Shown here: one piece after another, positions 1 to 11,253 of the stretch
Position numbering within the stretch: position 1 is the first letter of the stretch
Layout: every line of letters starts with the position of its first letter
From: Homarus americanus
Taxonomy: Eukaryota > Arthropoda > Malacostraca > Decapoda > Nephropidae
DNA length: 64,000 bases
Assembly (NCBI RefSeq): GCF_018991925.1
Contig: NW_024737068.1
Span: 9,893,111 to 9,957,110 of the forward strand
Direction: 5' to 3'
The notes under the pieces: generated by a model
The model's input: only the letters and a program-made list of their open reading frames with translations
What the model was told of the DNA's origin: nothing
The model's database searches: none
Program-made: the position numbers and the translations under genes

Positions 1-131
1 CCACTCTTGACAAACTAAACCACAATATTTAAGAGGTAAGAATTTTATACTTGGTGGTTTAGACGACCCCCTAACTTTGGGCAGATTTTTTTAATGTTCA
101 AATTCCATCTTATAAGCCGAGATATACGGTA
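1..131 (-). mobile_element. Terminal fragment of a TACCGTA-type DNA element
   Basis: The segment ends at 131 with the reverse complement of TACCGTATATCTCGGCTTAT. It is almost identical, in reverse complement, to 23778-23908. Related ends lie at 3616 and 30543. No coding sequence is visible here; the rest of the element lies left of the window. The family assignment (pogo/Tigger-like or another TA-target group) is inference. Confidence 0.7.
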
Positions 132-180
132 TGTACGTATATATACAGTATAGTGATTTAAGGGCGATTTTGGGGATTTT

Positions 181-351
181 TAGGAGTTTCTCTGTCTTTA
201 TGCATTTTTGGCTTTATTTTGCATGTACTTTTTCTGTGAGTTGGAACCAATTACCCAGTATCCCATTGAAATAATAGATTCAGTTAACGAAATTTTCGGT
301 TAACAAACGACTCTGTGGAACCAATTGTGTTCGTTAATAGAGGGACCACTG
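181..351. mobile_element. Right end of a Tigger-type element (GGTCCCTC family)
   Basis: This stretch matches the right end of the element at 45430-47884 and ends in ..AGAGGGACCACTG followed by TA (352-353). The inverted copy of CAGTGGTCCCTCGGTTAACG is mutated in places. The rest of the element is missing, and a TACCGTA-type end lies about 50 bases upstream. Confidence 0.7.
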
Positions 352-353
352 TA

Positions 354-1224
354 CAGCATGAGGTCCCTATATCAATCAGAGAAGGGCTTTCATGGACTTC
401 AGCATCTTTCTCAGCATCTAAGTTTTTGAGACATTTTTAAAATTAAAAAATTCTCAAAGTTGATATGGAATTCCCTGAATTTTCCCTGACCCTTTCAAAA
501 CATATTTTTTCCCTAACCTGCCACAAAGTTCCATAACTCTCCCTGACCTGTGGCATCCCTACAATGGGAGGGTGTCAATAGATCACATATCCTCTTCAGT
601 ACTTTACCAGCTGCTGCAGAATAATGTTTAAATAATTAGAAAGCATGTTTATACATTTTTTTAAATATATCAAGTGCAAAGTAATATTCTTATTGTTATT
701 ACTGATACCCAATGAATCCCTTATATATCACTCATAGGTAATAAAAAATGCACATATTGCTCAAAAGTAAGACATACTGTTATACTGAACTTTTATAGAG
801 CTCTTCCTTACAGCACTGCCCTCAAGCATTTTATGCCATTCAGTTAGGTACCACTGTAAAGTTCTACTTTACTATAGCAAATGAAATATTTTTTTTCTAA
901 AATTCTTGGTAACTATGCCACACCTTAACTGAGAAGAAATGGAGCAGACTGTTTGTCAACACATGTTTGTTGATAGAGACCTGTAACATCCAGATTTCTG
1001 TGTGTAAGAGTTTGAAATAATTGTTAGCCTTGTGAAAATGCTTTGAAGTGTTGAGGGACACTGGGAAGCACAATTCATTGTCAATTGAGCTTATAATCTA
1101 AATTAGCACCTGGCATATCACTGGATCATCCTCTGGTGGATCATTCCCAAGTTTATGGGGCTTACTGTATACAGTATACAGGAATATAATCTTGCACAAA
1201 CAACACAAAATACTCAAGGACTCA
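354..1224. other. Non-repetitive AT-rich sequence, no gene seen
   Basis: I see no convincing ORF, terminal inverted repeat or RNA gene in this 870-base stretch. It lies downstream of the candidate exon at 1231-1298 on the minus strand, so it is probably intron. Confidence 0.5.
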
Positions 1225-1230
1225 ACTTAC

Positions 1231-1298
1231 CTATTGGATGACCAAAACGTTCAATAAACCAAAGAAGAAAGTCACAGTCTGCTGGGATATAGATGTAC
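1231..1298 (-). CDS. Candidate host exon, DHRS7-like short-chain dehydrogenase N-terminal region
   Basis: Seen: on the minus strand a 68-base open segment is preceded by TTTCCAG (acceptor) and followed by GTAAGT (donor). Read as G|TAC..ATA|G it encodes a peptide containing DCDFLLWFIERFGHP. Family knowledge: DHRS7-type short-chain dehydrogenases carry a comparable acidic/hydrophobic stretch between the N-terminal membrane anchor and the GKVVWITGASSGIG cofactor site. Inference: this exon follows the one at 44037-44179, because that exon ends with two bases of a codon (AG) and this one starts with the third (G). The catalytic core would lie to the left, outside the window. The splice structure is more certain than the family name; it could be an exon of another membrane protein or a chance ORF. 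Confidence 0.5.
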
Positions 1299-2056
1299 CT
1301 GGAAAGATTAGCATATTTTTTTACCTCTGTTATCTTAACTAATAAAATTGCATATGAACTGATTTTTAGCCACAAAAAGATAATCACACTGTACAAAAGT
1401 TCAATGTAATCAAAATTTTACCATTTCTAGTAAATACAGTACAGTATTCTCCAATACCCTACAATATATTTGTGCAACTACTGTACTGACCATGTTAGCT
1501 CCATGCTATCAAAAGCTTCTCACTCATTACAGTAATCATTGTTGGTTATATTCTTCCAATAAATACTGTACACTTACACTGCCCATTTCATATTTTTTCA
1601 AGCAATTTTTTACCAATTAACCCTTTCAGTCTTATGCATGTACAGTTGACCACATAGGTGAAACAAATCGTGGATGAAGGAGACATCTGGCATCTCCTCA
1701 AGTTTGTAGGTGGTATTTTTTAATTAATGAATCACTCCGACCTGGCGAATTAAGTTGTAATGGAGGGAGTGATTGGTAGACATTTACAAATGACTGATTT
1801 TGACCTAGGGCTAACATATTTTAATTATACACATGATAATCAGTATGCAAGGCAGTTTATAATTATGATCACTGGGATTTTCTGACAACTTTTAATAAAA
1901 AGGTAGTCATGATTCAATAATTATATTTAATGATTCATGACTGACATGATTAACTCATTATGGGCATGAACTAACTTTAGAAAGGCAATATAATGTGACT
2001 AAAACAATGGCCAAATAATGGTATGCAGAAAAACCTCCCTAAGTCAGACTACAGTA
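1299..2056. other. Intron-like sequence, no gene seen
   Basis: AT-rich, with short words such as ACAGTA recurring. No ORF or terminal repeat that I can support. It lies directly upstream (minus strand) of the candidate exon. Confidence 0.5.
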
Positions 2057-2189
2057 TACAGTGAGTTCTGCTACAACGCGTGTTTTGACAACGCGAATTG
2101 GCTCTAACGCGATTGGTGAATAGAGGAACAATATTTGTAAAACGCGAACTCGTTTGCTCTAACGCGATTTCACTCGAACATTTATGTTG

Positions 2190-2314
2190 TTATGACTTGG
2201 CGCAGGGTTATGCAGTGTTTACAGTTCACGTTGGACATCACATGTTCAATTGAGTTATGTGTTTTGTTTGTGAAGAATTGCAGAAATAATTTATGTAATA
2301 TTTATGTATACAGT
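2190..2314 (+). repeat. Direct repeat, left copy
   Basis: About 125 bases starting near GTTATGACTTGGCGCAGGG and ending ..TTTATGTATACAGTA recur in the same orientation at 6237-6361 with a handful of substitutions. The two copies bracket 3.9 kb of inserted elements. Confidence 0.8.
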
Positions 2315-3616
2315 AAACCACTCACAAGGTCCTACTACTAATTATTTTATACTGAAACTTACGTTTGGGAAGCTGGATTAAAATTAATATTACCATTTGG
2401 GAAGCTGGATTAAAAATAAGATTACCGGTATATTAAAATAATAAAAATGTATTATAAACCTGTCTAACATACCGTAAAAGAACAATATACCCCGGTAATA
2501 AACACAGCTGCTATCATCACCACCCCCCCATTTGCCAGTGACAAGAAAGGGAAAGTGACCTTGACTGTGACCACCTGTGGCTATTTTTAGCCGTCCTTGT
2601 GTTCGGAGGTGGTCAGTAATGCATATCTGTATATTTATTGATCATAATACTTATCTCCTATAAATAATTCATTTAAAATTTATTTTTTTACAAAGAATAT
2701 TCAGTAAATGACTGAGTTAATTCTTGAAACTACCGACAGTGGTAAATTTAGGATATAAATGATGAACAGAAGTCACGTCATGGATTCGGAGTTTGGTCCT
2801 TAATGATCGCCATAAATGTCTGGTCAACTTCACCTACCAGGTATAATGGTAGCCTCTCTTTTTTGCGAAACAAGTATATAAATTAAAGAAAATACTTGCA
2901 GTATATTTAATATATTACAGTATATTATAAATAAACAAATAAATCGGCAAATCTATTTCAAGTACAGTAAATGGAAATATTTTACTCACACCGCCATTAG
3001 TTCCAGTTAAATAACTGATGCTTAAGTGAGTCACTAGTGTACACCAGCCGGTAAAATTTGATGCCAATACTTTAAGTGAATTGGCCTTATTTTAAATAAC
3101 CAACCATAAATAAATGCAAAAAGGAAAAAAGATCAAAGGTGAGAAAAATTATATTGTATGTATGTTGTGTTGTCAAAGGAAGAGAAACAATTGAAACTCT
3201 GCAAGTGTGTGTAATTGAGGCAGAAAGATAGATCAGCAACCTAAGACTTGGTCACAATTTTCGTGATGCCATATGGAAGTAGGATCTACCATTAGACAAT
3301 ACTGTACATTATGCTCCCAATATCTTCCCAGGCGGTAGTATCTCCCTGTTTGGTAGCTGCCTAAAATTTTTTGTAATATTACTTTGATACAACATGATAA
3401 ATTAGACAATGAAAATAAACAAACAAAAGTTATTTACCAAGACCTTCTCTCTGAGAACAGAGGGTAATAGGTGGAGAGGAGATAAGAAGGCTATTTATAG
3501 CCTGTCTTTGTGTAGGAAGTCGACCGCACTATAAATAATTCATTTAAAATTCTTATTTTTTACATAGAATATTCAGTACATGACTGTGATTATAAAATAG
3601 GCCGAGATATAAGGTA
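2315..3616 (+). mobile_element. TACCGTA-type element, internal part and right end
   Basis: The segment 2318-2415 matches 23925-24005 (..CACTCACAAGGTCCTAC.. to GATTACCGGTA). The right end ..GGCCGAGATATAAGGTA at 3616 matches the end at 30543. Near 2575-2700 and 3490-3590 it carries a repeated sequence also seen near 54290-54370. No intact ORF is visible. Confidence 0.55.
3166..3440 (+). repeat. Dispersed repeat with a conserved coding-like core (copy 1)
   Basis: The plus strand reads a peptide containing RETIETLQ..GHNF that also appears on the minus strand at 20575-20774 and 58060-58175. This copy has in-frame stops. I do not recognise the protein; a fragment of a transposon ORF is the likeliest source. 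Confidence 0.6.
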
Positions 3617-3656
3617 TGTAATATTTATGTGTGTGTGATGTAAACAGAGCGCTTGG

Positions 3657-3657
<1 letters not shown>

Positions 3658-3695
<38 letters not shown>
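3658..3695. repeat. (CT)n microsatellite
   Basis: An uninterrupted run of about 19 CT dinucleotides. Confidence 0.95.
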
Positions 3696-3701
<6 letters not shown>

Positions 3702-4135
3702 GGGTGGAATTCCTGGTTTACAGTGAGTGATACGAATGTCATAACATTACTAGGCTGAAGGCGCCTGAATACTACAGGTTGTACCTCTCTAGTCCGGCAA
3801 CCTCGGGACCTGACCGGTGCCGGACCATGGAAATTTACCCTTTTCCTGGATAGATAGTGACTTGTGCTTATGCCTGGAAGCACTAGCACCACTTTCTCTT
3901 CGTCATGGTCTCTTTGAAGACATATTGAAGGGTTAAATGTCGTATAGTAGCTTCTCAAATTTCGCGAGGTTTTAATTCTTAACGTATTTTATTGGAACAC
4001 ACAAAAAAATAAATAAATAAAAATTTTGACGGCGGAAACTTGAATTTCGACGGGTTTGAACGGCCCGCCAACGTGCAGACGACGTGCATAATCGTGTAAA
4101 CAGCGTCATTTCTCTTATGTACAAAAGATTCATTA

Positions 4136-4505
4136 TTGTTTATTACTGAATGTCTTTTTTATTGAATTAATGTTTATGTGTGCAAAATGAGCAATACAAT
4201 TCATTAATAATACGTAGAATATTAAAACACACGAGGAAATGACACAGCATTGTTTTCGTTGATTACAAAACCAGTGACTGACTGGTTCTACATATAAAAC
4301 TGAAGAAAATAAGACCTTGGTTGTAGCTGTAGTAAAATTAATATGGTTGTTTTAAGTAATGTTATTTAATGTTAATAAATGGAACAATAGAAGTAGCTAA
4401 CGATAATGGTAAAGAAAAAGAGAGATCGCATATGTAAGTGCGCATGCGCACACGTGAAAACATATCGTCATTACTTTACATAAGAATATGAAAGCAACAC
4501 TTATT
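4136..4505. repeat. Tandem duplication, copy 1 (empty LTR site)
   Basis: This copy matches 4508-4800 plus 5442-5570. It contains the uninterrupted junction GGAACAATAGAAGTAGC near 4390, which corresponds to the LTR insertion site in copy 2. Divergence between copies is moderate, so the duplication is older than the insertion. Confidence 0.75.
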
Positions 4506-4800
4506 TACTGTTCATATATATTTTAATTAATGTTTCTGAATTTGTTTTTATTGAATTAATGTACGTGTGTGCAAAATTAACAATACAATTTATTAATAAT
4601 ACGTGGAATATTAGAGGAGACGAGACGGCTGCCGGCATTGTTTATGTTAAAGCTTACGAAACCAGTGACTGATTGGTTCTACATATAAAACTGAAGAAAA
4701 TAAGACCCTGAGTTTAGCTGTAGTAAAATTAATGTAAAAAATGAATATGGTTGCTTGAAGTACCTGTAATGTTATTTCATGTTAATAAATGGAACAATAT

Positions 4801-5441
4801 TGTAGTGGACGTCTCCCCTACAACTGCGTAGCCGCATGCCACCTGCTACGTCTTCCCTAGCAACCAAACGAGCGGCCCAGGGGGGGGGGGGCGTCACCAG
4901 ATGCCACAGTATCCTAGCAACGGAGCAAAAGACCGGCTACTTCCCGGGGTTTCCCACCATGACTCACGGCTGCTGTGTATATAAGCTCTGTCTCTCCATT
5001 GAGATTCATTCTGGCCTCTCTTCTTGAACACGCAACACCTCCTCCTCCGCCGCTGCCTGGCGGCCCCGCTTCTCCTCCGCCTGCCTGGCGGTCCTCGCTC
5101 CCGCCGGCGAGCATGGCGACCCACCAGTCCTTCTCTGAGCGTCCTCACCAACTCAGCTCTCGGTTCCTGAACACGCAACACCTCCTCCAAGCAAGCTCCT
5201 CGCTGTCCCGTTCTCATTCAACCTGGAGGCCAGCAACAGGCAACATCTTCTCTAACGAAGCTCCTGCACATCTACCTCCTTCAACACGCTACTCACCGAA
5301 CGTGTCTACTGAGCAGTTCCTCACCACACGGCACCTCCAGCACCAGACTGTCTACCATATAACTTATATTATATAAGAAGACCACCTTAGAGTTTCCATC
5401 CATCCTGAGTGCTAGACAACATTATAACACGAAACCCTACA
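4801..5441 (+). mobile_element. Solo LTR
   Basis: The segment begins TGTAGTGGACG and ends ACCCTACA, and is flanked by ATAT on both sides (4797-4800 and 5442-5445), a 4-bp target duplication. It has a TATATAAG box near 4977 followed by a pyrimidine-rich, cysteine-free leader-like region. No internal gag or pol sequence is present, so it is best explained as a solo LTR left by recombination. The related empty site in the neighbouring tandem copy supports the exact boundaries. Short ORFs inside it are not considered genes. Confidence 0.75.
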
Positions 5442-5676
5442 ATATAAGTAGCTAACCATTAATGGTAAAAAAAAAAGTGAGACTGCTCGTATGTAAGTGC
5501 GCACATGTGAAAATATATCGTCATTACTCTACATAAGAATATGAAAGCAACACTTATTTACTGCTCATATATATTGAAGGGTTAAATGTTGTACTCTGTA
5601 TAGACAAGCAGAGAGAGAGAGAGCAGCCGAACTGCCGGATGTAAACAAACCTTAATTTCCCGCGGCTTTGTTGTTG

Positions 5677-5745
5677 TTTTTTTTTAAGGGGATTAGCCCA
5701 CCCGGGCATAGGTCACTGACCCACATTGGGGCCTGAGGGGCAAAA
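5677..5745 (-). mobile_element. LINE 3'-tail fragment
   Basis: On the minus strand this reads ..CCAATGTGGGTCAGTGACC..GGGCTAATCCCC followed by an A-run. It matches the tail at 58985-59064 and the 3' end of the LINE at 40870-40955. It is a short 5'-truncated (dead on arrival) copy. Confidence 0.6.
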
Positions 5746-6236
5746 ATTTAATACTCCTGTAATAATAATAATAATTCAGATAAGTAAAAAAAAAAAAAAA
5801 AAAAAAAATGCCTATCTACCTCTTGGACAAACTAAAATCGTTCCGGACCAAGGGAGTTTCCGGACCACAGAATGCCGGACTAGAGAGGTACAACCTGTAC
5901 TTAAACACATCAAAACTATGTTAATTGATCACTGTATAATAAATTCATTCACTCCTAATTTCAAATTCCCTTATCATCCTGTGTTATACAGTATACAGAA
6001 ATACTTGAGTCCCTGAGCGAGTACACAAAAAGAAAACGGAGGACTAAGACATCCGGAAGTGGATAGAGAACGGACATCTCTACTGGGGGACTCAAACGTT
6101 TCTTATGTTTTGTGGGCGCTGTAGCATAATATGAATAATATGTAAATTACAATTTACTTATATATATATGTAAATTGTAAAAATTTAAATAAAAGAAAAA
6201 CTAAATACGTAGCGTTTAAAGTGTACTGTACAGTGT

Positions 6237-6361
6237 TGTGGCTTGGCGCGGGGTTATGCAGTGTTTACAGTTCACGTTCGACATCACATGTTCAATTGAT
6301 TTATGTGTTTTGTTTGTGAAGAATTGCAGAAATAATTTGTGTAATATTTATGTATACAGTA
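6237..6361 (+). repeat. Direct repeat, right copy
   Basis: Matches 2190-2314 in the same orientation. It marks the right edge of the inserted block within the composite element. Confidence 0.8.
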
Positions 6362-6531
6362 TACCTGTACAGTATATGCAAATTGTAAAATTTTAAATAA
6401 GAGAGAAAACAAAATACATAGAGTTTTAGACCCGCACGCTCTGTTTACTCCACACTTTCAGTTTGAAACACGTGTGAAGTTTTGAAGCGTCCTCAGTGAA
6501 TTCTGATTACTGTTTCTTCAATTTTGTGACT

Positions 6532-6636
6532 ATGGAAAAGAAGAATATCTCCGGGAAGCGTTCTGGTGATCGCATTTCCGGTGGTGATCGTAAAAGAATG
6601 ACTATAACACTTGAAGAAAAGCTTGATGTTTCATGA
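6532..6636 (+). pseudogene. Remnant of a CENP-B-type transposase N-terminus
   Basis: A 34-residue ORF starts MEKKNISGKRSGDR and contains DRKRMTITLEEKLDV, the beginning of the first helix-turn-helix of pogo/Tigger transposases. It stops abruptly. A sister fragment is present at 12097-12294 on the minus strand. The remainder of the transposase is deleted, which is typical of a MITE derived from a Tigger element. Confidence 0.6.
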
Positions 6637-7042
6637 CTCCTCAGCCTTAACATCACCCTTCTCCCCCATCAAGTTATATTCATATTTTTTCAAGGTAAAG
6701 TGTAACATTTACTGTATGATTTCATTATTAGATATGAATGTAACATTTATTTAGACTGTGCTATCCTTTGTGTTAGGCTAACTACGAAATTTTTTTTCGA
6801 TTTGGAGTAATCTGCACCTAACCCTATTTTCTCCATAAGCCCTGTTATTTCTATAACACGATGTTTTACAAGAACACAACTATCGCGTTATAGCAGAACT
6901 GACTGTATGGGTCTAAAGGCCGTCTGATTTACAGTAAGCAGAATTCCGACTTATGCTTAACCTCCCCCCAGGTGCTTTCAACCAAAAGCACCATCATATT
7001 GCTGAAAAATACATTCCAAAAACAATATTAAAGGTAACAGTA

Positions 7043-7251
7043 CAGCTGCTCCCCGCCTTACGACGGGGTTAGGGACCCAAATCCAGGTCGTAAGTCAAAA
7101 TGGTCGTAAGTCGAAAATGCTTAAATAATACAGTCATGCGCCGGTTAACGTCCTAGATACGTTCTTGGAAACGTGACGTTAACCGAAATGGACGTTGTCC
7201 GATCATCACATAAACTTTATATTTATACTTACGTGTATGTGGAATACTATA
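7043..7251. mobile_element. Two abutting left ends of TIR elements
   Basis: At 7043, after TA, begins CAGCTGCTCCCCGCCTTACG, related to the ends at 20956 and 59761. At 7131, again after TA, begins CAGTCATGCGCCGGTTAACG, a different family. Both are truncated; the next complete MITE starts at 7252. Confidence 0.6.
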
Positions 7252-7599
7252 CAGTGGGGTATGCTATAACGAATGGATTCTTCTACGAATATTCCTATAA
7301 CGAACGGTTTTACCTATAAAATTGAGATTGCTATAACGAACGAAACTCCTACAACGAACATTTTTTCTTTTTTTTACGAATTTATTGTTTTTTTATTACA
7401 AGTATTAATGATATTCTTTATTTCAGGGGTTTAAATGCATATTTATGCACTTTTTTACAATTTATACAATTTTATATTATATTTTTCAGTGTTAAGTGGT
7501 TGTATTTGGGGACCTGGAACGGATTAATCCTATAACGAACGAATGCTATAACGAACAAGGTTCTCGAACCAATTAGATTCGTTATAGCATACCCCACTG
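7252..7599. mobile_element. 348-bp MITE, CAGTGGGGTATGC family, copy 1
   Basis: The left end CAGTGGGGTATGCTATAACG and its inverse ending ..GCATACCCCACTG are flanked by TA on both sides. The motif CTATAACGAAC recurs several times inside. A second complete copy (351 bp) lies at 59406-59756. There is no coding sequence. Confidence 0.9.
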
Positions 7600-7624
7600 T
7601 ATATGTACATATACACTCTTACTC

Positions 7625-7985
7625 TTAAATCACTACTGTAATGTGATACAGGTGATTAATTTTTATTTATTGTGCAAAATACATGACATTTATATTAAAA
7701 TTATTCACTTTCTTACAAGGATTCCAGCAGTGCTGGGCAGATGAGGGAGAGGGAGCGAGGGGGCGTGGGGGGGAGGGGAGCGGGAGGTGAGGTAATACGT
7801 TTGACAGTTGGCACCGGCACAAGGTCTAACACGTGTATATTTATCAGTTCTTAAGTGACTAAGCTTCTCTCTTATAAAAAGCCAGTGAAATGACCTGGGT
7901 GAATACAATTTACATTGCTGGGATTCTTGTAAGATGGAGATTAAATTAAATATAAACATGCTATAATTTGCACTAGACATAACAA
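7625..7985. repeat. Diverged palindromic module
   Basis: The sequence shares the CAAGGATTCCAGCA / TTACATTGCTGGGATTC arms of the hairpin module found at many places in the window (see 24220-24450), separated here by a G-rich spacer. A similar arrangement is split by the LTR element at 13500-13725 and 17098-17430. Confidence 0.55.
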
Positions 7986-9175
7986 TTTTAGTACCGTAAT
8001 CAAATTAGTACATGTGCACTCCAGCTTTGCACTAAGGTCATTTAATTTCTTTTAGTATAGTGTGTACATGTAAATGGATGAAAATAAATGAAGAAATTTA
8101 TGTAAATCTACCCAAAAATACAGTTGAAAAACTTTATACTATAAAATGTACTACAGTAGTACCCCGATTTACGCGGTCAATTGAACCCACGGGGTACCCC
8201 GGAAAGTGAACAACAGAACATATGGGATTAATTCCAATTGAGACTGGCACGACCCCCAAACTCCACTTTTTCCGACACAAAACCTATGTTGTAGTAAAAA
8301 TAACATCTTAATTTCATGATGGTATGCACACACAATTAATATTTAAGAGAAATACAGTCGCCAGGTTAATGTCCATTCAAATAATGGACTCAACTCTCCC
8401 CCCCTCTTCCCAGCTCACTGGCTCCTACCTCTCTGAGAAATGTTTGGGTGAAAACACTAGATTTTAACGTATAGTAATAAATAATACCTCAGACTAAAGT
8501 TAGGATACTATAATTGACATTTCTGGATTCCTTGCAGATCAGGGAATATTTTGAATGTAAACTTCATATATTTTGCACAAACAATAAAATACTTGCTTTG
8601 TGTAAACGAAATTATTACATTAGATCTAAAATTTGTATGTCTAATGCAAAATCCATGATGTTTATATTCAAAATGATCATCATATTGTAAGAATTCCAGC
8701 AATGTAAATCATATTCTGGCTGAGTAATTTGTATGAATTTTATGAGCTAAAACATATATCTTCAGTTAATAAAAAAAAAAAATATTCTTCACGACACTAT
8801 CTGTTAATCAAAATATCCCACCTTGCCTCCCCCCCCCCTCTTCACACCACGCCAGCTGGGTTGGTCGGTCTCAACCCTCCCCCCCACCCCCAGTTTCCCT
8901 CCCTACCAGAGAAATGTTTGGGAGAAAACAGTGTACAGTCGACCCTTAACATACGCAGGTTTATAATACATGGATTTGCAAATGCGCGGATTGCCCCGCC
9001 GGAGGAATATTCTGTACATTGAAGTAATTGAAGTACATTCAAATCGCGCGCCATTCAACTGGCGCGCGGCACCGAACACGGGACACCGCCCGCTCCCGCA
9101 ACCTCACACACACACGCATAGATCTCCCTCACTCAGTCAATCTCGCTGTAACCACGCTTGTGTTGACATCAGCAT

Positions 9176-9424
9176 TGTAGTTGCAAAAATATTACATTTC
9201 CGTGAATGTATTATATCAAGCACAGTATGAATAGAATATCACTAATATAAGAGTATTTTAAGCGAAAACTACTAAAAAAACGAGTAACATATCTTGAACA
9301 TCGGAAGGCTAGGTAAAGTCTTTTGTTTTCATGTGGTTTATCCTAATTTACATTGAAATGCATTACGTTTCAGCAAAACTACTATTTATTTCTGAGAATA
9401 TGGAAATGTAATATTTTGCTGAAA
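9176..9424. repeat. Internal direct repeat of the nested Tigger
   Basis: This block, including CGAGTAACATATCTTGAAC and a TAGGTAAAGTCTTTTG stretch, is repeated at 9689-9915 in the same orientation, just beyond the hairpin MITE. A duplication accompanied or preceded that insertion. Confidence 0.7.
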
Positions 9425-9438
9425 TGACGTACATATTA

Positions 9439-9669
9439 CAGTGGAAAGTGACGAAAGCAATGACTCGCTTTCTTTCGTTGAAAAGATGTTACCGTAAACG
9501 CTTTTCGAATGGTTTTCAGTTAAAAAGCTGTTGTATTACAATAATATTCTATCCTAATTCACTTGTGATGCAACAGTTTTTTTTAACTGAAAACCATTCG
9601 AAAAGCGATTACGGTAACATCTTTTGAACGAAAGAAAGCGAAAGTCATTGTTTTCGTCACTTTCCACTG
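9439..9669. mobile_element. Foldback MITE, CAGTGGAAAGTG family, copy 1
   Basis: Starts CAGTGGAAAGTGACGAAAGC and ends with its inverse ..CACTTTCCACTG, with TA on both sides. The arms are roughly 100 bases each around a short loop, so nearly the whole 231 bp can fold as a hairpin. Related copies are at 10982-11251 and, as a half copy, at 28509-28651. Confidence 0.85.
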
Positions 9670-10077
9670 TAATACGTACGTCATTTCAGCAAAAATATTA
9701 CATTTCCGTGAATATAGTATATCAAGCACAGTATGAATATAATATCATTGTAATATAACAGTATTTTAACCGAAAACTATTAAAAAAACGAGTAACATCT
9801 CTTGAACATTGGAAGGTTAGGTAAAGTCTTTTGTTTTCGTCATGTATTTTATCCTATTTTACATTGAAATACATCACGTTTCAGCAAAACTACTATTTAT
9901 TTCTGAGAATATATTCATTCACGCACAGCTTAGGTAAAATATACATGTGCTGTAACATTTTTTTAATTGAAAACGATTCGAAAAACACGTACCCTCTAGC
10001 CCTGTTCAAGGAGAAGACTGGGAGGAGCTGTTTGGTGCTTAAGACGATGACAAGGAAAATGATTTTGATGGATTTTA

Positions 10078-10610
10078 ATGAAAATATTCAGAAAGACCCT
10101 GGCACTGTCAAGGAAAGTGGCTGCTGAAGGCTTCCGGGACATGGCAGAGGACGAGATTAGGGAGCTAATTGAAGAGCACGACACTGAGCTGACCGAGGAG
10201 GATCTACAGGAGTTAGTAGACTCAGGCAAGGAAGAGGATGAGGAAGAGCACCAAGAAATAACGTTGGAGAAGTTGGGGGAGATGACCAGGAATATTGAGG
10301 AACTGAAAAACCTGGCCTATAGTATGGACCCCTCCATGGTGCGTGCCCTGAAATTCATGCGAGGGATGGATGACGTTTTCGCTCCATACAAAAACATCAT
10401 GGAAGAAATGAAAGAAAGAGACGACAACTCCCCATCACCATGTTCTTTGATCACCGAAGGAGAGATTTAACACCATCAATCACTGGCGGCAGTGAGGAAG
10501 CAGCTGAATCCACAGTCGCCCCCACTTCACCACCCGTTATGGAATTGAGTGACGATGAGCCCGATGACCCCCGCCCTGTCGCCGAGGAGAGGTACGGTAC
10601 AGTAAAGTGA
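10078..10610 (+). pseudogene. Tigger transposase C-terminal fragment, frameshifted
   Basis: A 130-codon ORF rich in Glu/Asp (AEGFRDMAEDEIRELIEEH..) matches in style the acidic tail of Tigger transposases and is clearly related to the fragment at 32250-32450 (GGEGFVDMAAEDVEELI). Near 10425 the reading changes frame: the other frame continues with PITMFF and an acidic proline-rich tail that stops at about 10610, comparable to the MMFFKKEP segment at 41093. The DDE core is absent. This is a broken transposase end, not a host gene. Confidence 0.65.
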
Positions 10611-10981
10611 AATTCTTATCTCTTTTTTTTAATAGCTTTTCTTGCCATGTTTATTTTTTGTAAAAATGCACAGCACAGTACAGTTCAGTACAAGTACTGT
10701 ACATAGGAAGTGGAGGTGCAGTTATTCACAAAACATTTCTGTTTGTTGTCGGCAGTAGTGACGGTGCGGAGGGAGCGAGTTGGGAGGAGTGGTGAGGTAA
10801 CCTTGGACGCAGGAGCAAGGACGAGTGGAGATGCCTGCCAGTATATTTCGGGTGTATTAATTGTTTTTATAGCTATTTTTGCATTTTAATATTAACACTG
10901 TACATTACGTTTCAACAAAACTACCATTTATTTCTGAGAACATAGAAATGTAATATTTTTGCTGAAATGATGTACGGATTA

Positions 10982-11251
10982 CAGTGGAAAGTGGGATAAA
11001 ATTGTGACGCAAGCAATGACTCTCTCTCTTTCTTTCGTTCAAAAGATGTTGCCGTAATCGCTTTTCGAATGGTTTTCAGTTGTGGGATTATAAGGCTAAT
11101 GATAGGATAGAATATTATTGTAATACAGTACGAGTACAGTACAACAGATTTTTAACTGAAAACCATTCGAAAAGCGATTACGGTAAAATCTTTTGAACAA
11201 CGAAAGAAAGCGAAAGTCATTGTTTTCATAATTTTATCCCACTTTTCACTG
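10982..11251. mobile_element. Foldback MITE, CAGTGGAAAGTG family, copy 2
   Basis: Begins CAGTGGAAAGTGGGATAAAA and ends with the inverse ..TTATCCCACTTTTCACTG. The arms are about 110 bases and the loop contains ACAGTACGAGTACAGTAC. Its right-hand TA (11252-11253) is also the left TA of the next MITE. Confidence 0.85.
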
Positions 11252-11253
11252 TA

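Larger units (their letters stand above)
3775..5897. mobile_element. TIR element with CAGGTTGTACCTCTCTAGTC ends
   Basis: The first 25 bases from 3775 are repeated perfectly in inverse orientation at the right end (5897), and TA flanks both sides (3773-3774 and 5898-5899), as expected for Tc1/mariner/pogo-type insertions. Inside are a ~370-base tandem duplication, a solo LTR and a minus-strand LINE tail. I see no transposase, so the element is probably non-autonomous. Confidence 0.8.
2059..6905. mobile_element. Composite TA-flanked element with CAGTGAGTTCTGC ends, split by insertions
   Basis: The left end CAGTGAGTTCTGCTACAACG at 2059 and its inverse ending at 6905 are both flanked by TA. The intact relative at 11945-12448 is about 500 bp. 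Here the two halves (2059-2185 and roughly 6460-6905) are separated by about 4.3 kb holding a TACCGTA-type segment, another TIR element, a solo LTR and a LINE tail. The right half keeps a short remnant of a CENP-B-like transposase N-terminus. Confidence 0.75.

Noticed and set aside
4836..5376. Pro- and Arg-rich open frames on both strands
   Set aside because: They lie inside the solo LTR, overlap each other antisense and show no domain. GC-rich composition explains the lack of stops.
7705..7980. 91-codon minus-strand ORF with a PPPHAPSLPLPH stretch
   Set aside because: Falls entirely in the diverged palindromic module and its G-rich spacer.
8508..8702. Repeated ORF reading MLEFLQYDDHFEYKHHGF in many places
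   Set aside because: It lies in one arm of the palindromic module, and the opposite strand gives similar-length ORFs. The copies vary with the repeat, not as a protein.
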